Shown here in pieces: positions 35,650-47,471 of a stretch of DNA of 64,000 bases. Below the pieces are notes generated by a model, which ran no database searches, was not told the origin of the DNA, and worked only from the letters and a program-made list of their open reading frames with translations. This stretch comes from Tetradesmus obliquus (lineage: Eukaryota > Chlorophyta > Chlorophyceae > Sphaeropleales > Scenedesmaceae): positions 2,790,001 to 2,854,000 of the forward strand of contig CP126199.1 of NCBI GenBank assembly GCA_030272155.1. Direction: 5' to 3'. How positions within the stretch are numbered: the first letter of the stretch is position 1; each line of letters starts with the position of its first letter. The position numbers were made by a program, and so were the translations under genes.

Positions 35650-38083
35650 ATGTCAAGTGATCGTGAGTACACAGACAGCGAACTCCGGCTCCTTGCGTGT
35701 TATAAGGCTCTGCAGGAGATCAAGGTGTGTTGAATTAGAGCAGCTGCTGTCGAGGATGGCTGTGTTGCTACAAAGCAGGTGCCGGTGCTCTAAGCCAGCG
35801 CTCATCTCCAGCTACCCACACGGGCTTGCATCGCCGTCGCTGAAAACAGTATTTGTGCTGCTTGTGTCGCTTACAGGAGGGCAAACGCAAGCCTAGCAGC
35901 GCGCAGCAGCAGGCGACAGCAGGCAGCAAGCAGGCTGTGCAGAAGGACGCCAACCCTAGCACTTCAGCGCCCCTTACCTCCAGCACTGGGCAGAAACTGC
36001 CCTCAAGAATCAGGCTCAAGGCAACACGGCAACAGGATCCAGCAGCGTCAGGCGAAGGAGGGGCCGGGTCACCCTCTGCCCCAAAGTCCCCTGCTGGTCA
36101 GGCCTCTGCAAGCAGTGCCCCTGCAGCAGCATCTGCTGCTAAGGCAGAGGCTGAACAGCAGCAGCAGACGCAGGCTACCATCTCCAGGCAGGAGCTTGCT
36201 GCGCTGCTGAGGAGGAAGAGGCTTGAGCAGGGCCTGTCAGGGGTGGACCCCTTACTGCAACGTTCAGCAGAAGAGGCAGCACCAGCAGCTGACGCGGCCG
36301 CAGCAGCAGCACCAGCAGTGCCGCCAGCAGAGCCAGCAGAAGCCACAGCTGTGCCAGCTGGCAAGGAGGCTGTCAAGCAGCAGCCTCACAAAGCACCTAG
36401 TCGCGCCAAGCTGCCCTTGCCAGGAGCACCCAAGACACCAAAGGCAGCAGTAGCTGGCCCGTCAGTGCAGATGGCTGAAGCCAGCAAGTGAGTTGATGCT
36501 TATCTGGCAGGCTAGGTAGCGACGGCTGATGCAATCTTTTGTAGTTGACTTGTGTTTTCAATGCTGCTGTTGTCACCACAGTCTCTCTATGACAGTCGTG
36601 GTCAACGCTCGAGTGCTCTGCCACAAAGAGCTGCCCTGATGCACTGCCATTAGTCTGTCAAGCTTGCCGAACTGTCAGTTGTGCCCGCCGTACATGAACC
36701 AATTGTAGGCACTGCACCTCTGTAGTAATGTTTTATCAATAAGTATGCTTTTCCTGTGTCCTGTGCGTGCTACGCAGGCCCCCAGCTGCAGCAGCAGCAG
36801 CAGGCGAAGATATCGACTATGGAGCAGTCAGCTCGCCAGAGTATGAAGTGGATTATGATGCAGTCAGCTCACCAGAATATGACGCAGTAAGTGGCGCACA
36901 CCAAGCGCAGGGCGTGCCTCCGCCGCCTCCACCTGCACAGCCAGCAGCAGTTGCAGCAGCACCAGCAGAAGCAGCAGATGAGAAGCTACAGCCGCTGCCG
37001 ACTCCAGAACGGCAGGACGGCGGCAGCAGCAGCAGGCATGCCAAGTCACCAGCAACAGCAGCGGCACTACCAAAGCCGCCGCTTCCACCCAGCGGCAACG
37101 ATGCCAAGACGTCGCCGCTGAAATCCGCCTTTGCTGCTGTACCTGCTGCTGCTGATGCCACTCCTGCTGCTGCGCGCAGGCGTAGTGGTAGCAGGAGTCG
37201 CAGCCGCAGCCCTGCGCACAGGCGCAGCCGCGGCAGCAGCAGGCAGCGCAGCCCTGAGCAGCGGCGGCGCAGCAGAAGCAGGAGCCGCAGCCGGTCACGC
37301 AGCAGCAGGGGCCAGTGCCGCAGCGGCAGCAGGCGGCTGCAGCGCAGCCGCAGCCGCAGCAGAGATAGAGCTGCACGGCAAGGGCGGCGCGCGAGTCCTG
37401 ACTACAATTTAGGTGCGAGGCGGCAGGGCGGCAACAGCCCTAGCAGCAGCGAAGGCTCCCCACCTCCCCTGCAGCGGCGGGGCTCTGGCAGTAGGCCTGG
37501 CAGCCGCAACAACAGCAGGCATGGCAGCAGGCAGCCGCAGCAGCAGCAGCTTCCTACGCTGTTTGTGGGCGACCTTCCGCCTGTGGGTTTCAGCAGCGCA
37601 GATCTGCAGGCGATGTTCTCTGGGCACGGCTGGAGTGTGCTTGGTGCGCGCGTGATGGGCTCGCAGTGCTATGGCTTTGTTGAGTTTGAGCAGCAGCAGC
37701 ATGCTGAGGAGGCGCTGATGCTAGTGTGTGATGGGGATCCGCGCTTTGCTGTGAATGGTGGGCAGATTCGAGCCAGCTGGGCACGTGGCAGCATGCCAGA
37801 CTGGAAGCGAGGCAAGGCGCTGCTTTCAAAACACGATTCTAGCCAGGGGCTTGAGGGGCTAGAGGCATATGAGCACCCCATGGCTCGCATGCTGCGGCTG
37901 CAGGCTGCTGCTGTTGCTGCGCAGGCCATGGCAGGTGTGATAGCAGCAGAGATGGAGCCAGAGGAAGGGCAGGTGCCGGCGCTGCAGGGTGTGCCGGCGG
38001 CTGCTGCTGCTGCTGTGGCTGCGGTGCGGCCTGTTGGGGCGGCACTGGGGGCGCGGGCGCTTGTAGATTATGGAGACTTGTGA
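35650..38083 (+). CDS. SR-related RNA-binding protein (RS domain plus RRM)
   Basis: Probably a nuclear pre-mRNA splicing or processing factor. Exons 35650-35724, 35877-36487 and 36778-38083 join in phase into 663 aa. The first exon is only 75 bases (MSSDREYTDSELRLLACYKA). Exon 2 is Ala/Gln/Pro-rich with one charged helix (ELAALLRRKRLEQGLSG). Exon 3 opens with a doubled DYxAVSSPEY motif, then an Arg/Ser domain near residues 363-440 with many RS dipeptides. One RRM spans about 490-565: RNP2-like LFVGDL and RNP1-like CYGFVEF. It ends with an Ala-rich helix and DYGDL. SR proteins normally carry the RRM before the RS domain; here the RS region comes first. The specific orthologue is not identified. 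Confidence 0.9.
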
Positions 38084-38984
38084 GGAAGGTGCAGCAGGCC
38101 AAGCCTTGAGTCCTTTGGATACATGATGTTGTGGAAATAAGGGAGTGGCGCTGTGTTGGTTGCGGGTGGTACCACTGTGTTTGTGGCGTCACGCGAGGGT
38201 TTGTGAGCGTTGACGGTCTCAAGTGCAGCTGCGCACCTTGTGTACAGACGTGGATTGTACAGGTGTATATGAGCATGCGGCCAGGCTGCTCTGTTCGGTC
38301 TTACTTGGTGGCTTGCAAGCACCTGGTTGCTTGCTTGCTCTTTTGACACCGGGCGGTGCGTCTTAAGAGTGTGCGTCTTGCTACTTGTGGCTGAGCTGGG
38401 TGGCCAGCCAGCGCAACATGGCTGGCCTGTGCCTGGTTGACGTTGTTTTCTTGATGCGTATGTTTTGTACGCGATTGGCTTCGTGCTTATCGCCATGCTG
38501 TAGGCAGGCACTGTGTCAGCTGTGAAGCCCAAGAGCAGTAGAGCATCCTGCTGCACAAGTATATGACTTCTTTGCAGGCCTTACTGCTGAATGGAGTGTG
38601 CAAGTGCAGTGGCATAGCAGCCACGCATCGCTGCATGGGGTTGGCAGCTTGCTCTCTTGCCAAGGTTGCAGCAATTGAGACAGCACACTGTGACCGAAAG
38701 TTTGAAATGCGTGCAAGATACGTGGGCTGTTAGATGCTCGAGCGTACGTGGCAGCAGCGTGATGGAGCTATTTACCCCTTTGTGCGTCCGCCCACGCAAC
38801 TCTTACCTGTCGTCATGGCAGCCCGTGCTGCGAAGCAGTGACATGTCTACGATCGCAGCGACGGTGACTCAACCGACCGCAGCTGCGCCAGTGGCGGAAA
38901 GCTGTGCATCAGCCGTGCACCTTCTCCGTTTGAGATGCTTGAATTAGCTCGTGATGGGCGGGTAGTTGCGGAACAAACAGCACC
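38084..38984. other. Intergenic region between the SR-protein and lipase genes
   Basis: Both flanking genes point right, so this holds the SR-protein 3' UTR and the lipase promoter and 5' UTR. It is G/T-rich to about 38500. No TGTAA was found and no exon is supported. Open frames near 38731-38945 end before the lipase start. Confidence 0.5.
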
Positions 38985-41900
38985 ATGGGCATGCACCTTC
39001 GGCAGCGCCTGCAGAGGCGTATCACGCACAGGATCCAATCAATCAAAGCCCTCTTTCACTTTGTGGTGGCTTTCTTTTCCAGCTACAGGCTGGCGGAGTT
39101 CCTGCCGCTCACGCCACTGTTGGCAGTGTTGGTCCTGCTGAGCTGCTTTCCTGACTGGTGAGTGCTGCTGTGCTTGCCCTGAGCCGGGCCTACGAGCAAG
39201 GACAGCAACGAACAAACGGTGGAAAAACGATACACATGTGCACCTTGGTCTTATCTTAGCTGCCTGCGTGTCCCAAACGCGCATAAACATGCTGTGCACA
39301 CTGTCCCACAAACTGCTGGTGTCAGCATGCTGCGCGGTGCGGTGACGCAGCATGCATGCCGCATGCCTGCGCATGACACTGCATTGCAATTGCAGGGTGC
39401 TGGAGAAGGCCGACCAGGGAGCTGAATGGATGCTGTATGTGCTGATGGGTGAGCAGATGGCAGCTGCTGCCTGGAACTGTCAACGGAGCCCTTCATAGCA
39501 TGCTGGCAACGGTTTGACCAGCATGCAGATAGGCCGGCCAGCAGCTATTACAGCTATGCAGTGATGCCGCACAAGTTACGGGCCAGTAAGGGCAGCCGCT
39601 AAGTTATGCGCTGTGTAACTGCCTGGTGTGGTGCAGGTTTCAAGCGCGCAGAGCTGCGTGACAACACCACAGGCCAGCCGACAGGCCAGTCATGCCTGTA
39701 CTCTGTTGCAGGTGAGGGTGCGGGTGCACAGCTGCTCACTGTTGTTTCAAAAGAATGCACAATGCGGTGCAGCATAGACTTGAGACACGCCAGGGCCTGC
39801 AGCAATGTGCCGGCTTGGTGTCGCAGGCCCACCAGGACACATGGTCACTTTGTCAGCACGACACACGATAGCTGCCTACGCAGTCCAACAACAACAGCAA
39901 AGCAGGTAGCGGAAGTTGCACCTCACCTCCAGGTGCCCACTTCACCTCACATGGCATTGATGCAAAAACGTACAACCCACTGCTTACACGCTGTAAACGG
40001 TGAACTCTCCCTTTACAACCCCTAATTTTGTGCCCTGTGGCAGGTGCGCTTGACTCGGACTTCAGCCTGCCTGACACAAGGCTGCTGGCGGTGCCGCGCA
40101 GCGAGGCGGACCGTGAGCACGCCTTCCCCAGCAAGCAGGCCGCAGGCTGGGGTAACGCCACCTTCCTGGCGCTTTGTATGAAAGTGGCGTACGAGGTGCG
40201 CAACAGCCCTTTACAGCCTTATTGTACGTAAGCAGTTTGTGAGCAAACCATGGTTCATCTGTTGCTGCGGGTTGGGCAATTGCAAAGAGTGATGCCCTTG
40301 AGCCTTGTGAACTGCAGATGCAAACAAGCCAGCACCATTGTCTGTATCAACTCGGTGTCAAGCTGATGTAACGAGCTGCTGCTGCTTCTTTTCTTTGCAG
40401 GATTGGGCTGTCGTGCGGGACGTTGTCAACCATGAGTGGCGCGTGCAGGGTGATGATGCAGCCAGTCAGGGCCGCACCTACCTGCGGCCGCGTTTTGTCA
40501 AGGGGTGCTCCTTCCACTTCATGCAGCCGGCAGGTGTGCAACAAACAGCAGATGCACCACGTGCTGTTCCACGTTGGCATGCAGCGATGTATGCTGTTTG
40601 TCGCTCTGTCTCCATGCTAGCAGCAGTCGGTTACTGTGCTGCGCTCAAACACCTTGCCACTGTTGGCGCCGCCCCTCGCTTCCCAATCCTCCCTAGGCTT
40701 CCTGCAAGACAAAAGTTTGTTCATAGAGCTTGCAAATCGCTGTCTTGCCTGCAGGCAGGGAGGCACGTAATGCCTCACCGCTTGCACAAACAATGTCATT
40801 GCTGTCCTGTTTTGCAGGCACTGAGAGCAGCGAGGAGCTATCACACATCCACCTGGACTCAGATGCCTGCCTCATTGCAGTGGAACGGCCCTGCGCAGCA
40901 GGTGACCAGCCGGGGGCAGTTGGAGAGGGTGCTGCGCTGGTGCTGGCGTTCAGGGGCACTGAGCCGCTGGAGCTGTCTGACTTCCAGAGTGACTTTGATG
41001 CAGTGCCTGAAGCAGGTGAGACACAGCTAATGACATGTTTGATGCCATCTTACGGTGGTTGATATGTGTTAGGCAGATGATGGCGCTCTGGCCCCTGCGC
41101 CAACATACATACAGGGTGGTGTTTTGGAGATGTAGTGTAGCTCAGCGTACCTGGCTGCTAACACAAGGCGGCTAGGCCTTTCCACTTGTTGTGTGATGCC
41201 GGCACACTTGCGAGTCTGCTGCTTCTTCTAATCAGGTGCTTGAATGGTGCTGAACTGTGCTTGGCTTGTGCTGGCCTGCATTCCTGCAGGCGACTGGGGC
41301 AGCCTGCACCCTGGCTTCCTGCTGGCGCTAGGGCTTGACCCAAACCTGAACCCCTACCACCAGACGCTGACAACATACACAGCACTGACAGCGGTGAGGT
41401 GGCAGCTGAACGACTCAGCTGCTGTGCACCGGCAGCTGCTTCTTTGTACGCTGTGCCGGGCACTGTGCCAGGTACCTTGGGGTAGCGGAGTGTCTGAAGC
41501 AGGAAGCGAGTCTGAAGCAGCCCCCAGTGAACAGCAGCTGTGCGATTACCTGGTTTGAAACTCACTATGCCTCTGTATTCTTGACTGCCTTTGATGCTGC
41601 TGCACTGCACACTTTCCTGGTGTCCTTGCGTGCCTGCACAAACCCTGCAGGAGGCTGCGGCTGCTGAAGTCATTGCTGGGCGTGCAGCAACACCATACGA
41701 GGTGAGCAGCACTGCCTCAGCAGTTCCTGCTCTGATGGTGCTGCTGCGGCAAGCGCCAGCAACCATTGCTGGCACTACCAGTAATTAGTAAACCTTAAGC
41801 ATCATTGTGCCGCACCAGCACCAGCGATGCTCTGATAGTGCCCAGCCCAGGCATGGATCATCTCTAAAAGTTTTGAGTACGTGTGAAGCTCAGCAGTTGG

Positions 41901-43901
41901 CACCCGCACTGTGGACTGCCTGCAGGTGCTGCGCAACCAGATCAACAGCTACATGACAGACAACCCCACAGCCAAGCTGTACGTGACGGGACACAGCCTG
42001 GGTGAGCGGTGCTGCTGGCCAAACACTCAGTCAGCTTTGCACACGCGTGTGGCCAGCTCACAGGGCCTGTCTATGTGCACCCACAACATGCGATCGTGTT
42101 GCTACTCGTGCACCTTCAACATTGAAAGACTGCGCTCATGCCGGAGCTGTGTCTGCTGCCTTGCGGTCTGTGCAGGTGGCGCGCTGGCTGTGGTGTTTAT
42201 GGGGGCACTGCTGCATGACACGAGCAAGCAGGTGGGCATGGAATGGGGCGAGTTGGTCATGTGCGTCAATATCATGGACTGCCCACCAGCAAGCAGTTGG
42301 GCAAACAGCAGAGCTTGGTTTGTGCATCGCTGCTTTGCAAGGGACTTGACTCTCAGAGCCGCACATAATGCGCAGTGCATCTGCAGCGGCAGGCATCACA
42401 CATTGGTTGATGCTGCAGCTGGCTCACAGCCACCGCAGCAGCCGGTCATGGTGTACCAACCTTGTAACTTTGAGAGCTGCAGAATCAAGAACACGCACCA
42501 TTGAGACAATGTATGTCTGCGCTGTGTGTGGCGCTTGTGCCTTCTGATACAGGCTGCTGCTGCCAAGGCGCGCATTGGGGCGCTGTACACATTTGGCCAG
42601 CCGCGGGTGGGAGGTGAGCAGGCAGCAGCTGCTGCCCAGCTGGTCTTGGGCAATGCAAAATTTGAAACCCGGTGCTACACAGACAGCAACACATTTTCTG
42701 CATCAAGTCTGCAGCTGTCACCATCAGTGCATTGCTCTTGACTGCCAAGGGCTGGCTGTCTTGGGATGCAACCCACTCCCACACTCATAAAGCTGTTTGT
42801 GTTGTTACTTTCTGCTGCTGTCCTGCAGACTATGAGTTCCTGTGCCACCTGTCAGTCAGTCTGCTGGAGCCGGCAGCTGGCAGCAGCAGCAGCAGCTCAG
42901 CAGATGGCACTGCAGCAGCAGCTGCTGCCAGCAGCAGCAGCAGCAGCAAGCTGCGTGGTCTGTGGGGAGGCGCAGGCAGGCAGCAGGAGGAGACGGCAGG
43001 GCCGCCACTTACCAGCCGTTACATTCGAGTGGTTAACACATATGACATCGTGCCACACAGTGAGTGCGCTTGATGTGCGTCATGGTGCAGCTGTTGAATG
43101 CCAATCATGACAGACCTGCTTCAGCATGCGCTGCACATGCAGCTGTACGCCCTTCAAGTGCTTGGCGTGCCTTGCGGTTCAAGTGCTTGGCATGGTCCTG
43201 AGGACACCTGTAGCAACAAATTGCATGCGGCCCCATTGCTCCGTGTCCTCCACCAAAGGCGGCACGTGATCACCTCCCCAACCGTCCTTGTCTGTAATCT
43301 TTGTGTCAATGTTTGCCTGCTGGCGCGTGTGCAGTCCCGCCCACGCTGTGCAACCTGTACCAGCACGGAGGAGACCTGCTGTACCTGCAGGTGAGCAGCT
43401 GCACAGCCACATGCACAGAACTGCTTCCACATTTACCACTAATTTTGTAACAGCGCCCTTTACTTTCAGGCTGCACATGCATGCTGTCTTACATCAGGCC
43501 CCTGCTGCTCAAATGTGCAACGCAGCCTATTGTTTTGGTAGAAAGCTTAAGCGGGGGCAGGTCGATGGGGGTTGTCTCTGCAACCCACACCATGCATATG
43601 CCGGCCTGGCTACAGCAGGCTACTGCAGGCCGTTCACATTAAATGTACTGCCATACGCAAACATACATCAGACACACCTGCTCTTCTCCTTGGAAGCATG
43701 TTAGCATGCTTGAAACGCTGGCGCACATGTGTGGGTGTGCTGTGCTGCAGATGCTGCCTGGCCAGGTCAAGTGGCTCACGGAGCAGCCCATGTTCTTCAT
43801 CAGCGGCATCTGGAGCAGCAGCCTGGTCAAGCTGTACCACTTCGGGGCAGTGAAGCTGGGCCTGAGGCAGGGCTGGTGGGGCGCAGGTGGGGCTAAAACC
43901 T

Positions 43902-43934
<33 letters not shown>

Positions 43935-45234
43935 GTTGACATGGTGGCTTTGTGCTGTGCCCCGCAACCGCGCGGCAGAGCACTTGGCCAAGGGGGCCAG
44001 CTGTTTGACCTGCGAGCACGCTCGTGCTGGTGCTGGTGTCCATCGCAAGTGGCCTCGCAGCAGACATTTGCACACAGTAACATGGCCCAGTGCTGCCACA
44101 ATAATGCATCTGCCGCGCAACAGGGCTGTGCCGCCTGTGCTAACACCACCACGCCACCACGCTGCATCTGGCATTGTTTTTGTCTGTCTGCTTGCAGACA
44201 ACTACATTCGCTTTGGCATGCGCCTTGGAGCAGTGGCGCTGCCTTTCCTGATTGCGGGGCTGAACGACCACATGCCTGGTGACTACTGTCAGCAGGTTGC
44301 CAACAGCGACCCTGCCGCATGGCAACCCTTCAAGTGAGCAACAGTGCAAGCCTGCTGCAGCATGGTACCATATGGTAGTAGGGCTGAGTCCCAGTTTGCA
44401 TCTAGTTGCCTTGCAATGCATGGTGTATGCATGCATGCAATGTGGTATGTCTGCAGGACCCTCCTGATATGTCTGCAGGACCCTCCTGATATGTCTGCAG
44501 GACCCTCCTGATATGCAGGACCCTCCTGAGCTACGGTTGCCAGGCAGTACCAGCAGAGGCGCCTCGCTTGATGCAGCATACAGCGACCTGTACAGATGTG
44601 ATCGCAAAGCTGCATATCGCAATTGCATGGTGCAAGTGTAGCCGTGCTAGCAGCCTATCATGTCCCTGTTCAACCAGTCAGTCACGCTTGTTTTGACAAT
44701 TCAACGGTTGCACGCTGCTGCTCCTGCAGGTCCCGCAAAAAGCTTAGCACGTGGGCCAACGCTGTGATGTTCACACGAGCGCTGACACGCTCAACCAGCA
44801 GCAGCAACAGCCGCGACGGCAGCGACGCAGCCCCTGCAGCCGGCACAGCAGCAGCAGCAGCCGGCAGCACGCCAGCAGCGCGCAGCGGCAGCAGCAGTGC
44901 TGCTGCGGGTGGCCACCTGACATTGAGCAGCAAGCTTCAAGCCATGCTGCTGCAGCATGCTGACGATGCAGCGGAGAACAGCAGCAATGGCAGCAGGAGT
45001 GAGGCGGCAGATGCAGTGAAGGTATCGCCGCGTGGTGCTGCTGCGATTGGAGCAGTGCGGCGTGTGGCTTTCAGCATGGGTGGCACAGATGCACAAAAGG
45101 CGGTGCCAATGGCAGCAGCATCAGGGGAGAGTGGTGACAGCGATGGAGCGGGTGTGCCGGATGCATCAGCCAAGGGCGGCGTTGCGGCAGCTGCAAGGTT
45201 GTGGGGCAGGCTGTCTCCTGAGCAGCCACCGTGA
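38985..45234 (+). CDS. Class-3 lipase, resembling plant oil-body lipase OBL1
   Basis: Likely hydrolyses triacylglycerol or other acylglycerols. Sixteen exons join in phase into 731 aa: 38985-39157, 39396-39448, 39637-39711, 40044-40195, 40401-40533, 40818-41015, 41290-41393, 41651-41701, 41926-42001, 42176-42231, 42553-42613, 42829-43059, 43335-43390, 43751-43886, 44198-44333 and 44730-45234. ATG 38985 lies in a CACCATGG context with an in-frame stop upstream. A hydrophobic N-terminal segment (about residues 21-55) could insert in a membrane or lipid droplet. The Lipase_3 fold shows LVLAFRGTEP, nucleophile motif GHSLG (Ser337), LYTFGQPRVG, NTYDIVPH (Asp450 as probable acid) and NDHMPGDY (His543 as probable base). 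The order matches plant OBL1-type lipases. The C-terminal 160 residues are Ser/Ala-rich low complexity. Droplet location is inference. Confidence 0.92.
44445..44528 (+). repeat. 22-bp minisatellite in a lipase intron
   Basis: The unit ATATGTCTGCAGGACCCTCC plus TG occurs three times with a fourth, shortened copy, in the intron between 44333 and 44730. Confidence 0.9.
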
Positions 45235-46588
45235 TGCATGCCTTGAGAAAGAAAAGCGCTTGACCTGCATGGGCTTTACCAGGCATGAGGCTTGCGCTCC
45301 AATATTGTGACGATAGCTACATCCTCTATGTTGCTTGTTGTTGCTGGCAGACAGCAATGGGCCAGCGTGCTGGTCAATAACCTGTGCTGCATAGCATTGC
45401 TGCTGCCACAACACGCGGCTTGTCGTGTTTGCAATGGCAACGGGATGCCAGCGTGTTGCGCTGCTGTTGACACTGAGGTTGCACTTTGCTCTTGCTTGTT
45501 GTGTGTGAGGTGGTGCCCGGCCAGTACTACTGGCCTGATGATCAGGCTTCAACTTGAAGCCTGAGGAGATAGTGTCAGTCTTTGATGTGCTGGGTGCGTA
45601 GACTGGGTTCAGTGTTGCAGCAGCTGCAGCTTAACACTTCTAAGAGCAGGACTGCTGCTGTGGCTGAGTTACTGCTGTGCCGCACCTCTACTAGCAGTCA
45701 GTGAAATGCTGCCAGCAGTGTACAGTGTGCACATGGGAATCGTGCAGGATGTGTTTCCCGTTGACGGCTGGTATGAGTGGTATGTTGCAGCTGCAGTAGC
45801 AGATAACAATCAATAATTGTTAAGGATTTCAAAAGCTGTCCATGACATCACCTAAACTGCCAATGCAGTGGCTTTGACAACAACCCTGTGACAGGGGTAC
45901 ATTAAGGTCAACCGTGTCGATCTGGAGCTCGACAACCTCGACTTCGTGAAAACATTGCGAACTTAATTTTTGTATATTTTCCTTTGAAACGCAGCAGTAA
46001 ACGTTCTAGCGTCTTTGATGTTAGTAGGTGTTATATGGAGGCTTACAACAGCATCTCTCTACGATCCTCCGTCTATTCCATCCACGGGTGTCTACTCGCA
46101 TACGTAGCAGCTCTCTGTCTGCATTTCCATACGTGTGTGTTCCGAACCCCTACATCAAGTCAACAGTCTGAACTTGAAGGTGAGCGTACTGTACTGGAAC
46201 GAGGGATCTATCATCGACGAGGGAGCAGCCGACGTCAAGCAATCTGAATAAGATTAGAGCAACGTTTATAGTTAGAGCGTCAATGGCCATGAACAGCAGA
46301 AGCATCTTGCTGGCGACTAGGATGGCACCGCACTAGTTACTGCCTTTGATCATAGCAGCGACAACGCAGTTTCCCGTGCAGCCCTTCGCTTGTTGACAAC
46401 GTAGCTGAATCATCATTTTTGTTGAATCAGCAACGAGCCAGCAGCGTGTGCGGCGTGTCACCCGTCGGTGCCGGGCTGGGTGACACAACGTGTCGTCCAC
46501 AGCCAGCTGCTGCAATCACGTTCCAGCAAGCTCGTGTTAACCTCCTGCTGATGATCTTTCCACAAATCCTCGCAGGAAAGACAGCACA
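45235..46588. other. Intergenic region between the lipase and the first secreted-protein gene
   Basis: The left half is lipase 3' UTR and flank and includes the palindrome cluster at 45519-45563. The right half, about 45900-46560, is more A/T-rich and should hold the promoter of the secreted-protein gene. CCTCGCAG|GAAAG at about 46569-46577 looks like the acceptor of a 5' UTR intron just before the ATG. Confidence 0.5.
45519..45563. repeat. Cluster of three perfect palindromes
   Basis: Three inverted repeats lie end to end and overlap slightly: 45519-45535 (8-bp arms, 1-base centre), 45534-45546 (6-bp arms, 1-base centre) and 45543-45563 (10-bp arms, 1-base centre). All arms match perfectly. 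Confidence 0.9.
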
Positions 46589-47438
46589 ATGGCTGGCCCG
46601 CGCCCTACCCTGCTCCTGGCAGCATTCGCCCTGCTGGTGGTGCTGGCAACTGCCAATGACAGGGGCATGCTGAGGGGCAGGAAGTTCAACCGCACGTTCA
46701 CCCCGGACCCGCCAGTGTACTCTTTCGGCTGGGCTCCCATCAACATCCACCGTGTGGACTTCAACCGCTCCTGCGAGACCGCCTGCCAGAGGTAAGCACA
46801 CGCCGGCACTGCCTGGCTGGTGCTGCTGCACACTGGCCCACGTCCTAGTCTGCTTTAGCTTCTTGAATCACTTCTTTGATTGTTATTGGCGTTGGTCAAG
46901 TACCACACAGCCAGCTGCTGGGTGGGGAACATGTGGGGTCTGGGTCGCTGCCTCAACATGGCTCGAGGTGGTGTGCACGGGCAAGTGGTTTGTGGTTTTG
47001 GGTGGGGTAAGGGTTCAATGGTGCTGCTTTTCGAATGGGGCCTTGGTGCTGCTACTGTGGTTTGAGTATGCGTGTGCCGCCTTCCAGAGTGACTGCTCTT
47101 TGTTCTGCAGCACTGCCAGCACTGAAACCAACATGTTTTACAACACAGCGCCATGTAACAGCTTTCTACAGTCACAGCTTCTGAGATGCCATCTACGACT
47201 GTGCTGTTGCCGGTCTGCTGCAGCCACAACTGCAGCATGTGTCGCCCACAGTCACATGCCTCGTGCCTCTGCGGAATGCTACACACAGTGGCGCGGCTCG
47301 ATGCCTCCCTGCCCTCATCAGTGGTCATCATTTTACCCAGAGCCCTTCACCCTGCACCTGTTGCCTAGACTACCGCCTATACCCCACAAGATTCTTACAA
47401 CAGCTTCATCAAAGCTCCTGCTCTGGTTTCTTGCATCG

Positions 47439-47471
<33 letters not shown>

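Noticed and set aside
38657-38947. Plus-strand frame upstream of the lipase as an extra N-terminal exon
   Set aside because: It ends in a stop before 38985, and the lipase ATG has its own in-frame upstream stop and a good start context.
43634-44320. 228-residue minus-strand frame in the lipase gene
   Set aside because: Antisense to lipase exons 14 and 15, which carry conserved motifs and join in phase.
44445-44528. Possible CRISPR-like array
   Set aside because: The repeats are directly tandem with no spacers and lie in a eukaryotic intron, so this is an ordinary minisatellite.
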